DNA of 64,000 bases from Myxococcus hansupus (GTDB lineage: Bacteria; Myxococcota; Myxococcia; Myxococcales; Myxococcaceae), in contig NZ_CP012109.1 in assembly GCF_000280925.3 (NCBI RefSeq), positions 5,290,501 to 5,354,500 on the forward strand, read 5' to 3'. The position numbers and the translations under genes were made by a program. Positions within the stretch are counted from its first letter, which is position 1. Each line of letters opens with the position of its first letter. Shown here in pieces: positions 15,572-24,000 of the stretch. The notes under the pieces were generated by a model. It was not told where the DNA came from, did not search any database, and saw nothing but the letters and a program-made list of their open reading frames with translations.

Positions 15572-16962
15572 AGGTCCCCGCGCCCGGAGGACGGCTGGAG
15601 CCCGCGGACCTGGAACGGCTGCGTGCCGGACAGGCCCTGCAGATGGACCACTACGGCGGAGGGCGCCTGCCCTTCACCTGCGTGCAGGCGCGCGGGCTCG
15701 TCCAGCAGATGGTTCCGCTGGAAGGCGAGGACGCGGGCCGGGTGCTGGAGGTGCTGGACGCGAGCGGCGGCTACGCCAGCGCCTGTCTGGGCGCGGGCCA
15801 CGCCTGCCTCCAGCCCGCCTTCCGGGAGGGCCTGGAGCGCGGCTACGTCACCGATGAGCTGGGCTCCCTGGAGCGGACGCTGCTGCTGGAGGAGCTGTTC
15901 GGCCCCGGGGGCCGCTGGGCGGACCGCTTTCCGGGCAGCGCGTACCACGCGAGCGGCCGCAACTCCGGCTCCGAGGGCCTGGAGCTGGCGCTGCGCCTGG
16001 TCCTGGAGTCTGGCTTCGACCGGCGGCGGCTGACGGCCAAGGCGGGCCGCGAGGCACGGCGCACCGTGCTCGCCTTCGAAGGCGCGTGGCACGGTTGGAC
16101 AGGAGGCCTGGTGCCCCTGCTCAACCGCCGGCACTACCGCCTGGGCCTGCCCGCGCCCGTCTCCGAAGCCCCCTTCGGACTGGACGTCGCGTTCCTCCCC
16201 TTCGGCGAGCAGGAGCCCTTGGAGCGCTACTTCGCCCTGGAGGGCTCCAAGCTGTCCGCGGTCATCGTCGAGCCCATCCAGGGCGACGCCGGCATCCTCG
16301 TCCCGCCACCGGGCTACTTGCGGCGGCTGGCGGGCCTGTGCCGTGAGCACGGCGTGCTCCTGGTCGCGGACGAGGTGCTCACCTTCGCGAAGACAGGTCA
16401 GTTCTTCGCCATGACGGACGAGGAGGGGCCCATCCCCACCGACATCACCGTCATTGGCAAGAGCCTGGGCATGGGCGCGGTCTCCACGTCCATGGTCATC
16501 GCGCGGCGCGAACTGTCCGTACGCTCCAGCGGCGCGGTGTCCACGTCGGACCTGCGGCCCCTCACCTGCGCGCTGATGCGCTCCGGGCTCCGCTACCTCG
16601 CGGAGGAGCGCCTCATCGAGCGCGCTGGACCCCTGGGCGTGGAGCTGCGTGAGCGCCTGCACCGCGACGTGGTGGAGGCCTTCCCGGAGCTGTTCCTCGA
16701 AGTCCGTGGCCTGGGCTACATGAACGGCATCGAGCTGACCGAGCGGGCCGCCGGTGGCCTGTCCCGGCTGCGTCACCAACTGCTCGAGTCCGGCGTCTTC
16801 GTGGAGTTCATGGCCGGCGCGGGCCGGCGCTCCCACGGGCTTCGCTACATGTTCCCGGCCATGCGCATCGCCCCGCCGCTCATCGCGGGCGAGGAGGACC
16901 TGCGGCGCATCGTCGAGCGCATCCGTGAGGGCACCCGGAGGTTCGTGGAGGCAGGACGATGA
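15568..16962 (+). CDS. Class III PLP-dependent aminotransferase
   Basis: A 464-residue fold-type I aminotransferase. I favour the GTG at 15568, in a GTGA overlap with the ACP stop and 6 nt after GGGAGG; a GTG at 15565 is the alternative. Landmarks are YHASGRNSGSEGLELALRLV, LAFEGAWHGWTGG, VIVEPIQGDAGI, LLVADEVLTFAKTG and the PLP Lys298 in VIGKSLGMG. The family transfers amino groups to omega-aldehydes or beta-ketones (lysine-epsilon, GSAM or ACP-bound ketone types). Lying directly after an ACP, it may aminate a carrier-bound carbonyl. It ends in an ATGA overlap with the thioesterase. Confidence 0.9.
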   Translation: MKVPAPGGRLEPADLERLRAGQALQMDHYGGGRLPFTCVQARGLVQQMVPLEGEDAGRVLEVLDASGGYASACLGAGHACLQPAFREGLERGYVTDELGSLERTLLLEELFGPGGRWADRFPGSAYHASGRNSGSEGLELALRLVLESGFDRRRLTAKAGREARRTVLAFEGAWHGWTGGLVPLLNRRHYRLGLPAPVSEAPFGLDVAFLPFGEQEPLERYFALEGSKLSAVIVEPIQGDAGILVPPPGYLRRLAGLCREHGVLLVADEVLTFAKTGQFFAMTDEEGPIPTDITVIGKSLGMGAVSTSMVIARRELSVRSSGAVSTSDLRPLTCALMRSGLRYLAEERLIERAGPLGVELRERLHRDVVEAFPELFLEVRGLGYMNGIELTERAAGGLSRLRHQLLESGVFVEFMAGAGRRSHGLRYMFPAMRIAPPLIAGEEDLRRIVERIREGTRRFVEAGR

Positions 16963-17393
16963 TGGACGCCCTCCCCATCCCCGCCTCGCGTCACCGGGTG
17001 GAGCACGTCGACACCGATGCCTCCGGGGTCGTCCACTTCTCACGTTACGCGTCGCTGCTGGAGACCGCGGCGCTGGAGACCCTGGAGCGCCGCGGCACGG
17101 GGCTCGAGGTGCTCGAAGGACAGGGGCTCGACCTGCGCGTGCGTGAGCTGCGCATCCAATACCGCGCCGCCGCGCGCTTCCAGGACTGGCTGCGATTGGA
17201 AGCCCGCCTGGAACACGTCGGCCCCGCGAGCCTCAAGCTGGGTGTGAGTGTTTACCGCGAGGGCACGGCGTCCGAGCCGCTGCTGCTCGCCGCTGGAAGT
17301 CTGGACATGGCTGTCGTCAACCGAGAGAGCGGAGAACCCACATGCATTCCACCGACACTCAGCGCCGCGCTCAAGCGGTCCCCCTCCCCCTGA
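16959..17393 (+). CDS. 4HBT-type hotdog acyl thioesterase
   Basis: A 144-residue single-hotdog thioesterase of the 4-hydroxybenzoyl-CoA / YbgC type. The signature HVDTDASGVVHFSRYASLLE contains the catalytic Asp. It hydrolyses acyl-CoA or acyl-ACP thioesters, so in this operon it could edit stalled chains or release a free acid for the AMP-ligase. It starts in an ATGA overlap with the aminotransferase and its end overlaps the next gene by 52 nt, an unusually deep overlap. Confidence 0.9.
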   Translation: MMDALPIPASRHRVEHVDTDASGVVHFSRYASLLETAALETLERRGTGLEVLEGQGLDLRVRELRIQYRAAARFQDWLRLEARLEHVGPASLKLGVSVYREGTASEPLLLAAGSLDMAVVNRESGEPTCIPPTLSAALKRSPSP

Positions 17394-17872
17394 ATCCGCC
17401 GGAGCGACAGCCCAAGCCCCTGGGCTTCACCGCGCTTCGCCAGTGGCTCCGTCACCGGCACCCGATGATCCTCCTGGACCGCATCGTCGACCACGAGCCC
17501 GGGAAGTTCCTCGACGCCCTCATCTCCATCTCCGGGAACCTGGACTGCATCGCGGGGCACTTCCCCGAACGCGCCATCTACCCCGGCAGCAATCTCATCC
17601 AGGCCTTCGCCCAGGCGGGCATCATCCTCTACCAGATGAGCACCTCGCTCCTGGCCGAGGACGAGCTGACGCTCATCGGCTCGGTGGAGAGCCGGTTCCT
17701 GCAAGTCGTCGTGCCGGGGGACCAGGTGCTGCTGCGCGTCCAGGTGAACCGGCTGGCCGGTGGCCTCTTCGTCTACTCAGGCAAGGCGATGGTGGGCAAC
17801 CGCCGCGTGGCGGCGTTCCGCGCGAGCCTCGTCCGCTCCAAGGTCTCGGAGATGGGCACGCCGCTATGGTGA
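17342..17872 (+). CDS. FabZ-like hotdog dehydratase homologue with catalytic Glu replaced by Gln
   Basis: A 176-residue protein of the 3-hydroxyacyl-ACP dehydratase family. LRHRHPMILLDRIVDHEPGK and GHFPERAIYPGSNLIQAFAQ align clearly with FabZ. The active-site His of GHFP is kept. The catalytic Glu, normally 14 residues later in the VLIIEALAQ helix, is Gln here. It may be slow, have a different chemistry, or serve as a structural partner. The ATG at 17342 follows GGAGAACCCAC; no later start precedes the conserved core, so the 52-nt overlap with the thioesterase appears real. Confidence 0.87.
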   Translation: MHSTDTQRRAQAVPLPLNPPERQPKPLGFTALRQWLRHRHPMILLDRIVDHEPGKFLDALISISGNLDCIAGHFPERAIYPGSNLIQAFAQAGIILYQMSTSLLAEDELTLIGSVESRFLQVVVPGDQVLLRVQVNRLAGGLFVYSGKAMVGNRRVAAFRASLVRSKVSEMGTPLW

Positions 17873-18987
17873 CACCCGTCGCGGTGACCGGGGCCGCGTG
17901 GAGCACGGCCCTGGGCCACGGGCTCGACGACGTGTGGCGGCGGCTGCTCGCCGGCGAACACGGCTTCGTCCCCGTGGACTCTCCCCACCGGCTGCGCAAC
18001 ACGCTGGCCGCGGTCATCCCTTCGCACGGGGAAGCCCCCGCGTCCCGGCTGCGTCGCCTGGCGGTGGAGACGCTGGGCCGGGCCCTGGCGGAGGCGAAGC
18101 TGGAGGCGGGCGGCGCCCGCACGCGGCTGGTGCTGGGCACGAGCCTGGGTGCCTGGCTCGATGACGCGCATGAGCAGGAGGCACCGCTCCACACCTGGGC
18201 TGACGACGTGGCTCGCGCGGTGGGCGCGCGCGCGGCGCCCGTCGCCCTCTCCACGGCGTGCTCCTCGGGCGCGGACGCCATCATGGTGGGCGCGGAGCTC
18301 ATCCGCGCTGGCGCCGCCGACGTATGCCTCTGCGGCGGCGTGGATGTGCTCACCCCGAGCAAGCGGCTGGCGCACTCCGCGCTGTCCACCATGTCCCCCA
18401 CCCGGTCGCGTGCCTTCGATGTCCGGCATGACGGCATGCTGCTGGGTGAGGGCGCGGGCTTCCTGGTGCTGGAGTCCATGGCCCATGCGCGAGAGCGCTC
18501 GGCGCCAGTGTTCGCCCTCTTCCGGGGGGCGGGCTCGGCCAACGACGCGGCGAGCATGACCTCTCCGGACCCGGCCGCCACGGGGGCACGGCTGGCGATG
18601 GAACGCTCCCTTCAGGATGCGGGAGTGGCGCCGGGAGACATCGGGCTCGTCAACGCGCACGGCTCGGCCACGCCCGCGAATGACCGCGCGGAGGCGGAGT
18701 CCTTCAGGGCCGTGTTCAAGACGGGGCCGCTCCCGTGCGTCTTCGCGACGAAGGGCGCGTTCGGCCACACGCTCGGCGCCACCGGCGCGATGGAGGCCAT
18801 TGCCCTCATCCTCGCGCTGCGCGAGGGCGTGGTGCCCCCCATCGCCGGGCTGGAGCAACCCGACGAGGACTTTCCCTGCCCGCTCCCCGTGGGATGTCCT
18901 GTGCGTCATGACGAGCGGCTCGGCCTGAGCCTCACGCTCGGCTTTGGAGGCTTCGACACCTCGCTCGTCTTCGAGGTCCCGCGATGA
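17866..18987 (+). CDS. Discrete beta-ketoacyl-ACP synthase
   Basis: A 373-residue condensing enzyme of the thiolase fold. The ATG at 17866 overlaps the previous stop by 7 nt. The catalytic set is complete: Cys132 in STACSSGADAI, the first His in VNAHGSATPAND, Lys in FATKGAFGH and the second His in GHTLGATGAME. It is shorter than FabF (about 410) and resembles ketosynthases of type II and aryl-polyene-like clusters. It probably extends the ACP-bound chain by decarboxylative Claisen condensation. It is paired, in an ATGA overlap, with a truncated ketosynthase-like protein. Confidence 0.92.
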   Translation: MVTPVAVTGAAWSTALGHGLDDVWRRLLAGEHGFVPVDSPHRLRNTLAAVIPSHGEAPASRLRRLAVETLGRALAEAKLEAGGARTRLVLGTSLGAWLDDAHEQEAPLHTWADDVARAVGARAAPVALSTACSSGADAIMVGAELIRAGAADVCLCGGVDVLTPSKRLAHSALSTMSPTRSRAFDVRHDGMLLGEGAGFLVLESMAHARERSAPVFALFRGAGSANDAASMTSPDPAATGARLAMERSLQDAGVAPGDIGLVNAHGSATPANDRAEAESFRAVFKTGPLPCVFATKGAFGHTLGATGAMEAIALILALREGVVPPIAGLEQPDEDFPCPLPVGCPVRHDERLGLSLTLGFGGFDTSLVFEVPR

Positions 18988-19568
18988 ACCCGACGCCCCT
19001 GGCCAACACCTCCCCCGTGCTCCGTGCGAGCGCGTCGACGCGAGGGGACGCGACGAACCCCTACCCCGCGCGCGTGAAGCACGCGGTGCGCTATGCGGAC
19101 CCGCTGGCCTGGGCCTGGGTGCTCGCGATTGGCGAGGCCACCGAGCCGCTGGGTGAGTCGTTCCGGTCCACGGTGGAGCGCTGCGCGCTCATCCAGGTCG
19201 GCCCCGAGGCGCCACCGGACGCCATGACGCAGACCGCGCGCGACGCCCTGCGCGGATTCGCCTCCCCGCTCCGCTTTCCCGCCGCCACGCCGAGCGCCCC
19301 CACGGGTCTCGCCTGCATCGTGCACGGCATCCGTGGACCCACGCTCACGTTGACGATGCCCGTGGCAGACGGTGCCGGAATCGCCCTGGCGCTCTCCGCC
19401 GCCTGGCTCAGCCGAGGCGTCTCTGATTACGCGCTCATCGGGACGGCGGTCACGCGTCACGGCGCGCCGTACGCCGCCTGCGTGGTGCTCACGCGGGGAG
19501 AAGGTCCCGCGGTGGACCCGGCGCTCCTGGTGAAGACCCTCCTCCCCGAGCCGTGCGCCCATGACTGA
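18984..19568 (+). CDS. Truncated ketosynthase-like protein (chain-length-factor-like)
   Basis: A 194-residue protein. Residues 110-160 resemble the nucleophile-elbow region of ketosynthases: HGIRGPTLTLTMPVADGAGI then GVSDYALIGTAV, where an active enzyme has GPS...CASG. The nucleophile Cys is absent (PVADGAG), and the C-terminal half with the two catalytic His residues is missing. Similar short ketosynthase-like proteins accompany true ketosynthases in aryl-polyene clusters. A role as a chain-length-factor-like partner of the preceding protein is therefore plausible. It is coupled to both neighbours by short overlaps. Confidence 0.65.
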   Translation: MNPTPLANTSPVLRASASTRGDATNPYPARVKHAVRYADPLAWAWVLAIGEATEPLGESFRSTVERCALIQVGPEAPPDAMTQTARDALRGFASPLRFPAATPSAPTGLACIVHGIRGPTLTLTMPVADGAGIALALSAAWLSRGVSDYALIGTAVTRHGAPYAACVVLTRGEGPAVDPALLVKTLLPEPCAHD

Positions 19569-20964
19569 AACCACGCCGGACCTCGCGGGCGTCTCCCTGC
19601 CAGTCATCCAAAGGTTCCTGGACCGTGTCCGGGACCTCACCACCGCCGCCTCCGCGCCGCCCCTGGAGCAGCTCGCCGCCTCGTGGCGCGCGCGTGGGCT
19701 AAGGCCGGGTGACGTCGTCCTGCTGGCCCTGCCCAACGGCGCGGAGCTGCTGGCCCAGGTCTTCGCCATCCTCGCCGCGCGTGGGGTGCCTGCGCTGGTG
19801 TCGCCCTCCTCGCCCACGTCTCGCCAGCAAGCGCTCGTGGAGGCACTCCCGGCGCGGGCGCTGGTCGCCATGCGCCGCCCCGCCCCTCATGCCCCGGACG
19901 CGGAGCGCTTCACGCTGGGCGGCGCAGAGGTGGCCCTGTTCCCCGACGCAGCACCACCCGCCGCGAACCCCGGGGAGATGGTGCTGCTGACGTCGGGCAC
20001 GTCGGGCTTCGCCAGCGGCTGCGTGTTCGACCTCGAGGCGCTCTTCCGAAACGCGCGCCGTCACGCGGACGCGGTGGGCCTGCGCCCGGGCGACACCGTG
20101 CTGGTGAACCTGCCGCTTTATTACTCGTACGCCATGGTGGCCCAAGCCTTCGCGTCGCTGCTTCGAGGCGCGGACCTGGTCATCAGCGGACCGCCCTTCC
20201 AACCCGCCGCGTACTCGCGACTGCTGGCCGAGCAGGGCATCACCGTGTCCGCGTTGACGCCGCTCCTGGTCCGCTCGCTCCTCCAGCAGGGCGCCGCCTT
20301 TCCAACGCACCTGCGCTCCCTGGGCATCGGAGGTGACGTTCTCTCCCCCGAGCACGTGGAGCACTTGCTGCGCCAGCGCCCCAGCGGCGAGCTGTACCTC
20401 ACCTATGGCCTGTCGGAGGCCGGCCCCCGCGTCGCGACGCTCGCGGCCCATGCCGAGCCCGCGCACCGCTTCGCCTCCGTGGGCCTCCCGCTCCCGGGGA
20501 CCCAGGTGTCACTCGTCCCCCGAGGCCCCAGTGGACAGAAGGAGCTGCTGGTCTCCTCGGACACGCTGATGAAGCGGCGCATCGGGTTGGTGGAGGGCGA
20601 GAAGCTGCACGCGTGGCGCGGCCACCGGCTGCTGGCCACCGGAGACATCTTCGACATCGACGCGGACGGCTACCTGTACTTCCAGGGACGCCTCTCCGAC
20701 TTCCTCGTCCGGGGCAGCGAGAAGATTTGCATGGCCTCCGTGCGACGGCTGGCCACCACGCTCCCCGGTGTGCTCACGGCCCGGACGCAGGTCGTCCCCG
20801 GCGCCGAGGGTGACGACTACGAGATGATCCTCACGGTGGCCGACGCAGGCCGCCCCATGGAGCACGTGTCCGAGGCGCTCTCCCGCCTCCTGCGACTCGC
20901 GGAGCGACCGAGGCGCATCCAGGTCGTCCCCGCCGACGGCGCCACCGCCGCGCTGCACAAGTGA
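19561..20964 (+). CDS. AMP-dependent acyl-CoA/acyl-ACP synthetase
   Basis: A 467-residue adenylate-forming enzyme. Landmarks are the P-loop LLTSGTSGFASG, LTYGLSEAG and GDIFDIDADGYLYFQGR. The protein ends in TAALHK, so the C-terminal subdomain is short and the last Lys may be the catalytic A10 lysine. It probably activates a carboxylic acid for loading onto the discrete ACP or the first carrier domain of the NRPS 39 nt downstream. The start overlaps the preceding gene by 8 nt. The substrate cannot be read from sequence. Confidence 0.88.
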   Translation: MTETTPDLAGVSLPVIQRFLDRVRDLTTAASAPPLEQLAASWRARGLRPGDVVLLALPNGAELLAQVFAILAARGVPALVSPSSPTSRQQALVEALPARALVAMRRPAPHAPDAERFTLGGAEVALFPDAAPPAANPGEMVLLTSGTSGFASGCVFDLEALFRNARRHADAVGLRPGDTVLVNLPLYYSYAMVAQAFASLLRGADLVISGPPFQPAAYSRLLAEQGITVSALTPLLVRSLLQQGAAFPTHLRSLGIGGDVLSPEHVEHLLRQRPSGELYLTYGLSEAGPRVATLAAHAEPAHRFASVGLPLPGTQVSLVPRGPSGQKELLVSSDTLMKRRIGLVEGEKLHAWRGHRLLATGDIFDIDADGYLYFQGRLSDFLVRGSEKICMASVRRLATTLPGVLTARTQVVPGAEGDDYEMILTVADAGRPMEHVSEALSRLLRLAERPRRIQVVPADGATAALHK

Positions 20965-21003
20965 GCCCGTAGGGCCCCCCTCTCCACCTCGAAGGACCTG
21001 CTC

Positions 21004-24000
21004 ATGACGCTCGCCATCCCGAATGCCAGTTACCAGCCCCCGCGCAACCCGACGGAGGAGGTCCTCTGCGAGCTCTGGAGCGCGCTGCTGGAAGTCGATC
21101 GCGTGGGCATCCACGACGACTTCTTCGAGCTCGGCGGCCACTCCCTCATCGCCACCCAGCTCGTCTCGCGGCTCAACGAGCTCTTCCATCTCCGCTTCCC
21201 CCTGCCCAGCATCTTCGATGCGCCCACCATCGCGGAGCTGTCGAAAGCCATCGAGTCGGCGCGGGGTGCCTCGGCACCGGAGCAGGACGTGGCCCTCCGC
21301 CCTGGCACTTCCGGAGACGCGCTGCCGCTCTCGTTCGCGCAGGAGCGGCTCTGGTTCATGGAGCAGCTCCACCCAGGGACCGCCACCTACAACATCCCCG
21401 TCTTCTACCGCATCACCTCACCGCTCGATGTCGGCGTGCTCCAGCGCGCCCTCGATGAGCTGCTCCGCCGCCACGAGTCGCTCCGCGCCACCTTCGCCGC
21501 CAGCGGTGCGACGCCGGTCTCGCGCATCACGCCGCCGCGCGCCTTCCCCTTGCCGGTCATCAACCTGAGCCACCTCTCCGAGGACGCGCGCGTGGTGGAG
21601 CTGTCGCGCATCACCGAGGCGCAAGCACAAGCCCCCATCAACATCCACACAGGTCCCCTCCTCCGAGGCACCCTGCTCCGGCTCCAGGAACGCGACCACC
21701 GGCTCCTCCTCACGGTCCATCACATCGTCTCCGACGGCTGGACGGTGGGCGTGCTCATGCGTGAACTCCGGACGCTGTATTCGGACTTCACGGCGGGACG
21801 GCCTTCATCCCTCCCCTCGCTCGACCTCCGGTATGCCGACTTCGCCGACTGGCAACGGAAGTGGATGCCAGGACAAACCCAGGAGCGGCTCCTTCCCTAC
21901 TGGCGCAAGCGTCTCGCGGGAGCTCCCACCCTCCTCGCGCTCCCCACCGACCGCCCCAGGCCCGCCGTCCAACGGTTCAAAGGCACCCGGCGGACCTTCC
22001 ACCTCCACGAGGAATCCGCACGGGCCATCGACGCGCTCTGCCGCAAGGAGCGCACGACGCTGTTCATGACGCTCCTCGCGGGCTTCAGCGTCCTCCTCCA
22101 GCGATACTCGGGACAGGAGGACCTCGTCCTCGGCTCGCCCATCTCCGGGCGCATCCGGCCGGAGGTGGAGGGACTCGTCGGCTTCTTCGTCAACACGCTC
22201 GTCCTGCGCAATGACCTGTCGGGCAACCCGCGCTTCGTCGACCTCCTGGCCCGCGTGCGCGAGGTCACCCTGGGTGCGTTCGCCCACCAGGAGCTGCCGT
22301 TCGAAAAGCTGGTCGAAGCCCTCCAGCCGGAGCGCACCCTCCGCCACGCGCAGCTCTTCCAGGTGATGTTCGTCCTCCAGAACGCGCCCACGCTGGCGGC
22401 GGACCCGTCCGCGGCGCTCCAGCTCAGCGCCACGGCGGAGTCCTGGGAGGTGAACACCGGGACGGCGAAGTGCGACCTCATCCTCTACATGGCGAGGACC
22501 GCCGAAGGACTTCGCGCCACCTTCGAGTACGACACGGACCTCTTCGATGACGCGCGCATCGAACGCATGGCGGAGCACCTCCAGGTCTTGCTGGAGGCCG
22601 CGGCCAACGACCCGCACCAGCGCATCTCCGAGCTGCCCCTGCTCATGCCCGCCGAGCGCCACCGGGTGCTGAGCGAGTGGAACGCCGCTTCCGCCGACTT
22701 CCCTCGCGACCGCTGCATCCCTGCGCTCTTCTCCGAGCAGGCCGCGAGGACGCCGGACGCCACCGCCGTCTCCTACGGCGCCCAGCGGCTCACATACCGG
22801 GAGCTCGACGCCCGGTCCAACCAGCTCGCCCGACATCTGCGTTCGCTCGGCGTGGGTCCCGAGGTCCTCGTCGGCTTGTGTGTCGAGCGCTCCGTGGACC
22901 TCGTCGTCAGCATGCTCGGCATCCTCAAGGCCGGAGGTGCCTACCTGCCGCTGGAGGCGTCCTATCCGGCAGAACGCCTGGCCTTCATGCTCGAGGACTC
23001 CCGCGTCGGACTCCTGCTCGTCCACGAAGCCCGGCTGCGACACCTGCCGCCCTTCCAGGGCCCCATCGTCCGCATCGACGAGGCAGGAGACGCTGTCTCG
23101 CGGCAGTCCGACCTTCCGCTCCCACTGACCTCGGGACCCGACCACGTCGCCTACGTCATCTACACCTCGGGCTCCACGGGCAGGCCCAAGGGCAGCGCCA
23201 TCCTTCATCGCGGCGTCGCGGCCCTGCTCCTGAACTCCGACTTCGTCGGCTTCGCGCCGGAGGACCGCGTCGCGCAAGCCTCCAACGCCTCCTTCGACCC
23301 GAGCACTTTCGAAATCTGGGGCGCGCTGCTCCACGGAGCCCATCTCGTCGGCATCACCGCCGACCCGGCGCGCGAGCCGTACGAACTCGCCGCCCAGGTC
23401 CAGGCCGAAGCCATCACCATCATGTTCGTCACCACCGCGGTGCTCCATCTCATGGCGCGCCAGGTGCCGGACGCCTTCCGCGATGTCCACACGCTGGTCT
23501 TCGGAGGCGAAGCCGCGGACCCGCTGGCCCTGCGCGAAGTGCTCCGGCACGGGCCACCCCGGAGGCTGCTCAACGGCTACGGGCCCACCGAATGCACGGT
23601 CTTCTCCACCTTCGACCCCATTGATTCGCCCCCACCGTTGGGACGCCCCGTGCCCATTGGCCGCGCCATCACGAACGGTCCCGTCTACCTGTTGGACGCA
23701 CACCTGCGGCCGGTGCCCATCGGCGTCCCCGGAGAGCTCTACGTCGCGGGCGAGCGCCTGGGCCGTGGGTACTTCAACCGCCCGGAGCTCACCGCGCGGA
23801 CCTTCGTGCCAGACCCCTTCAGCACGCGGCCCGGTGCGCGCCTCTACAAGACGGGAGACCTGGGCCGGCACCTGCCCGACGGCCGCATCGAGTACCTGGG
23901 GCGCGTCGACCTGCAGGTGAAGATTCGCGGCTTCCGGGTGGAGCTGGGTGAGATTGAGGAACAGTTGCGCCAGCACCCGGCCGTGAAGGACTGCACGGTG

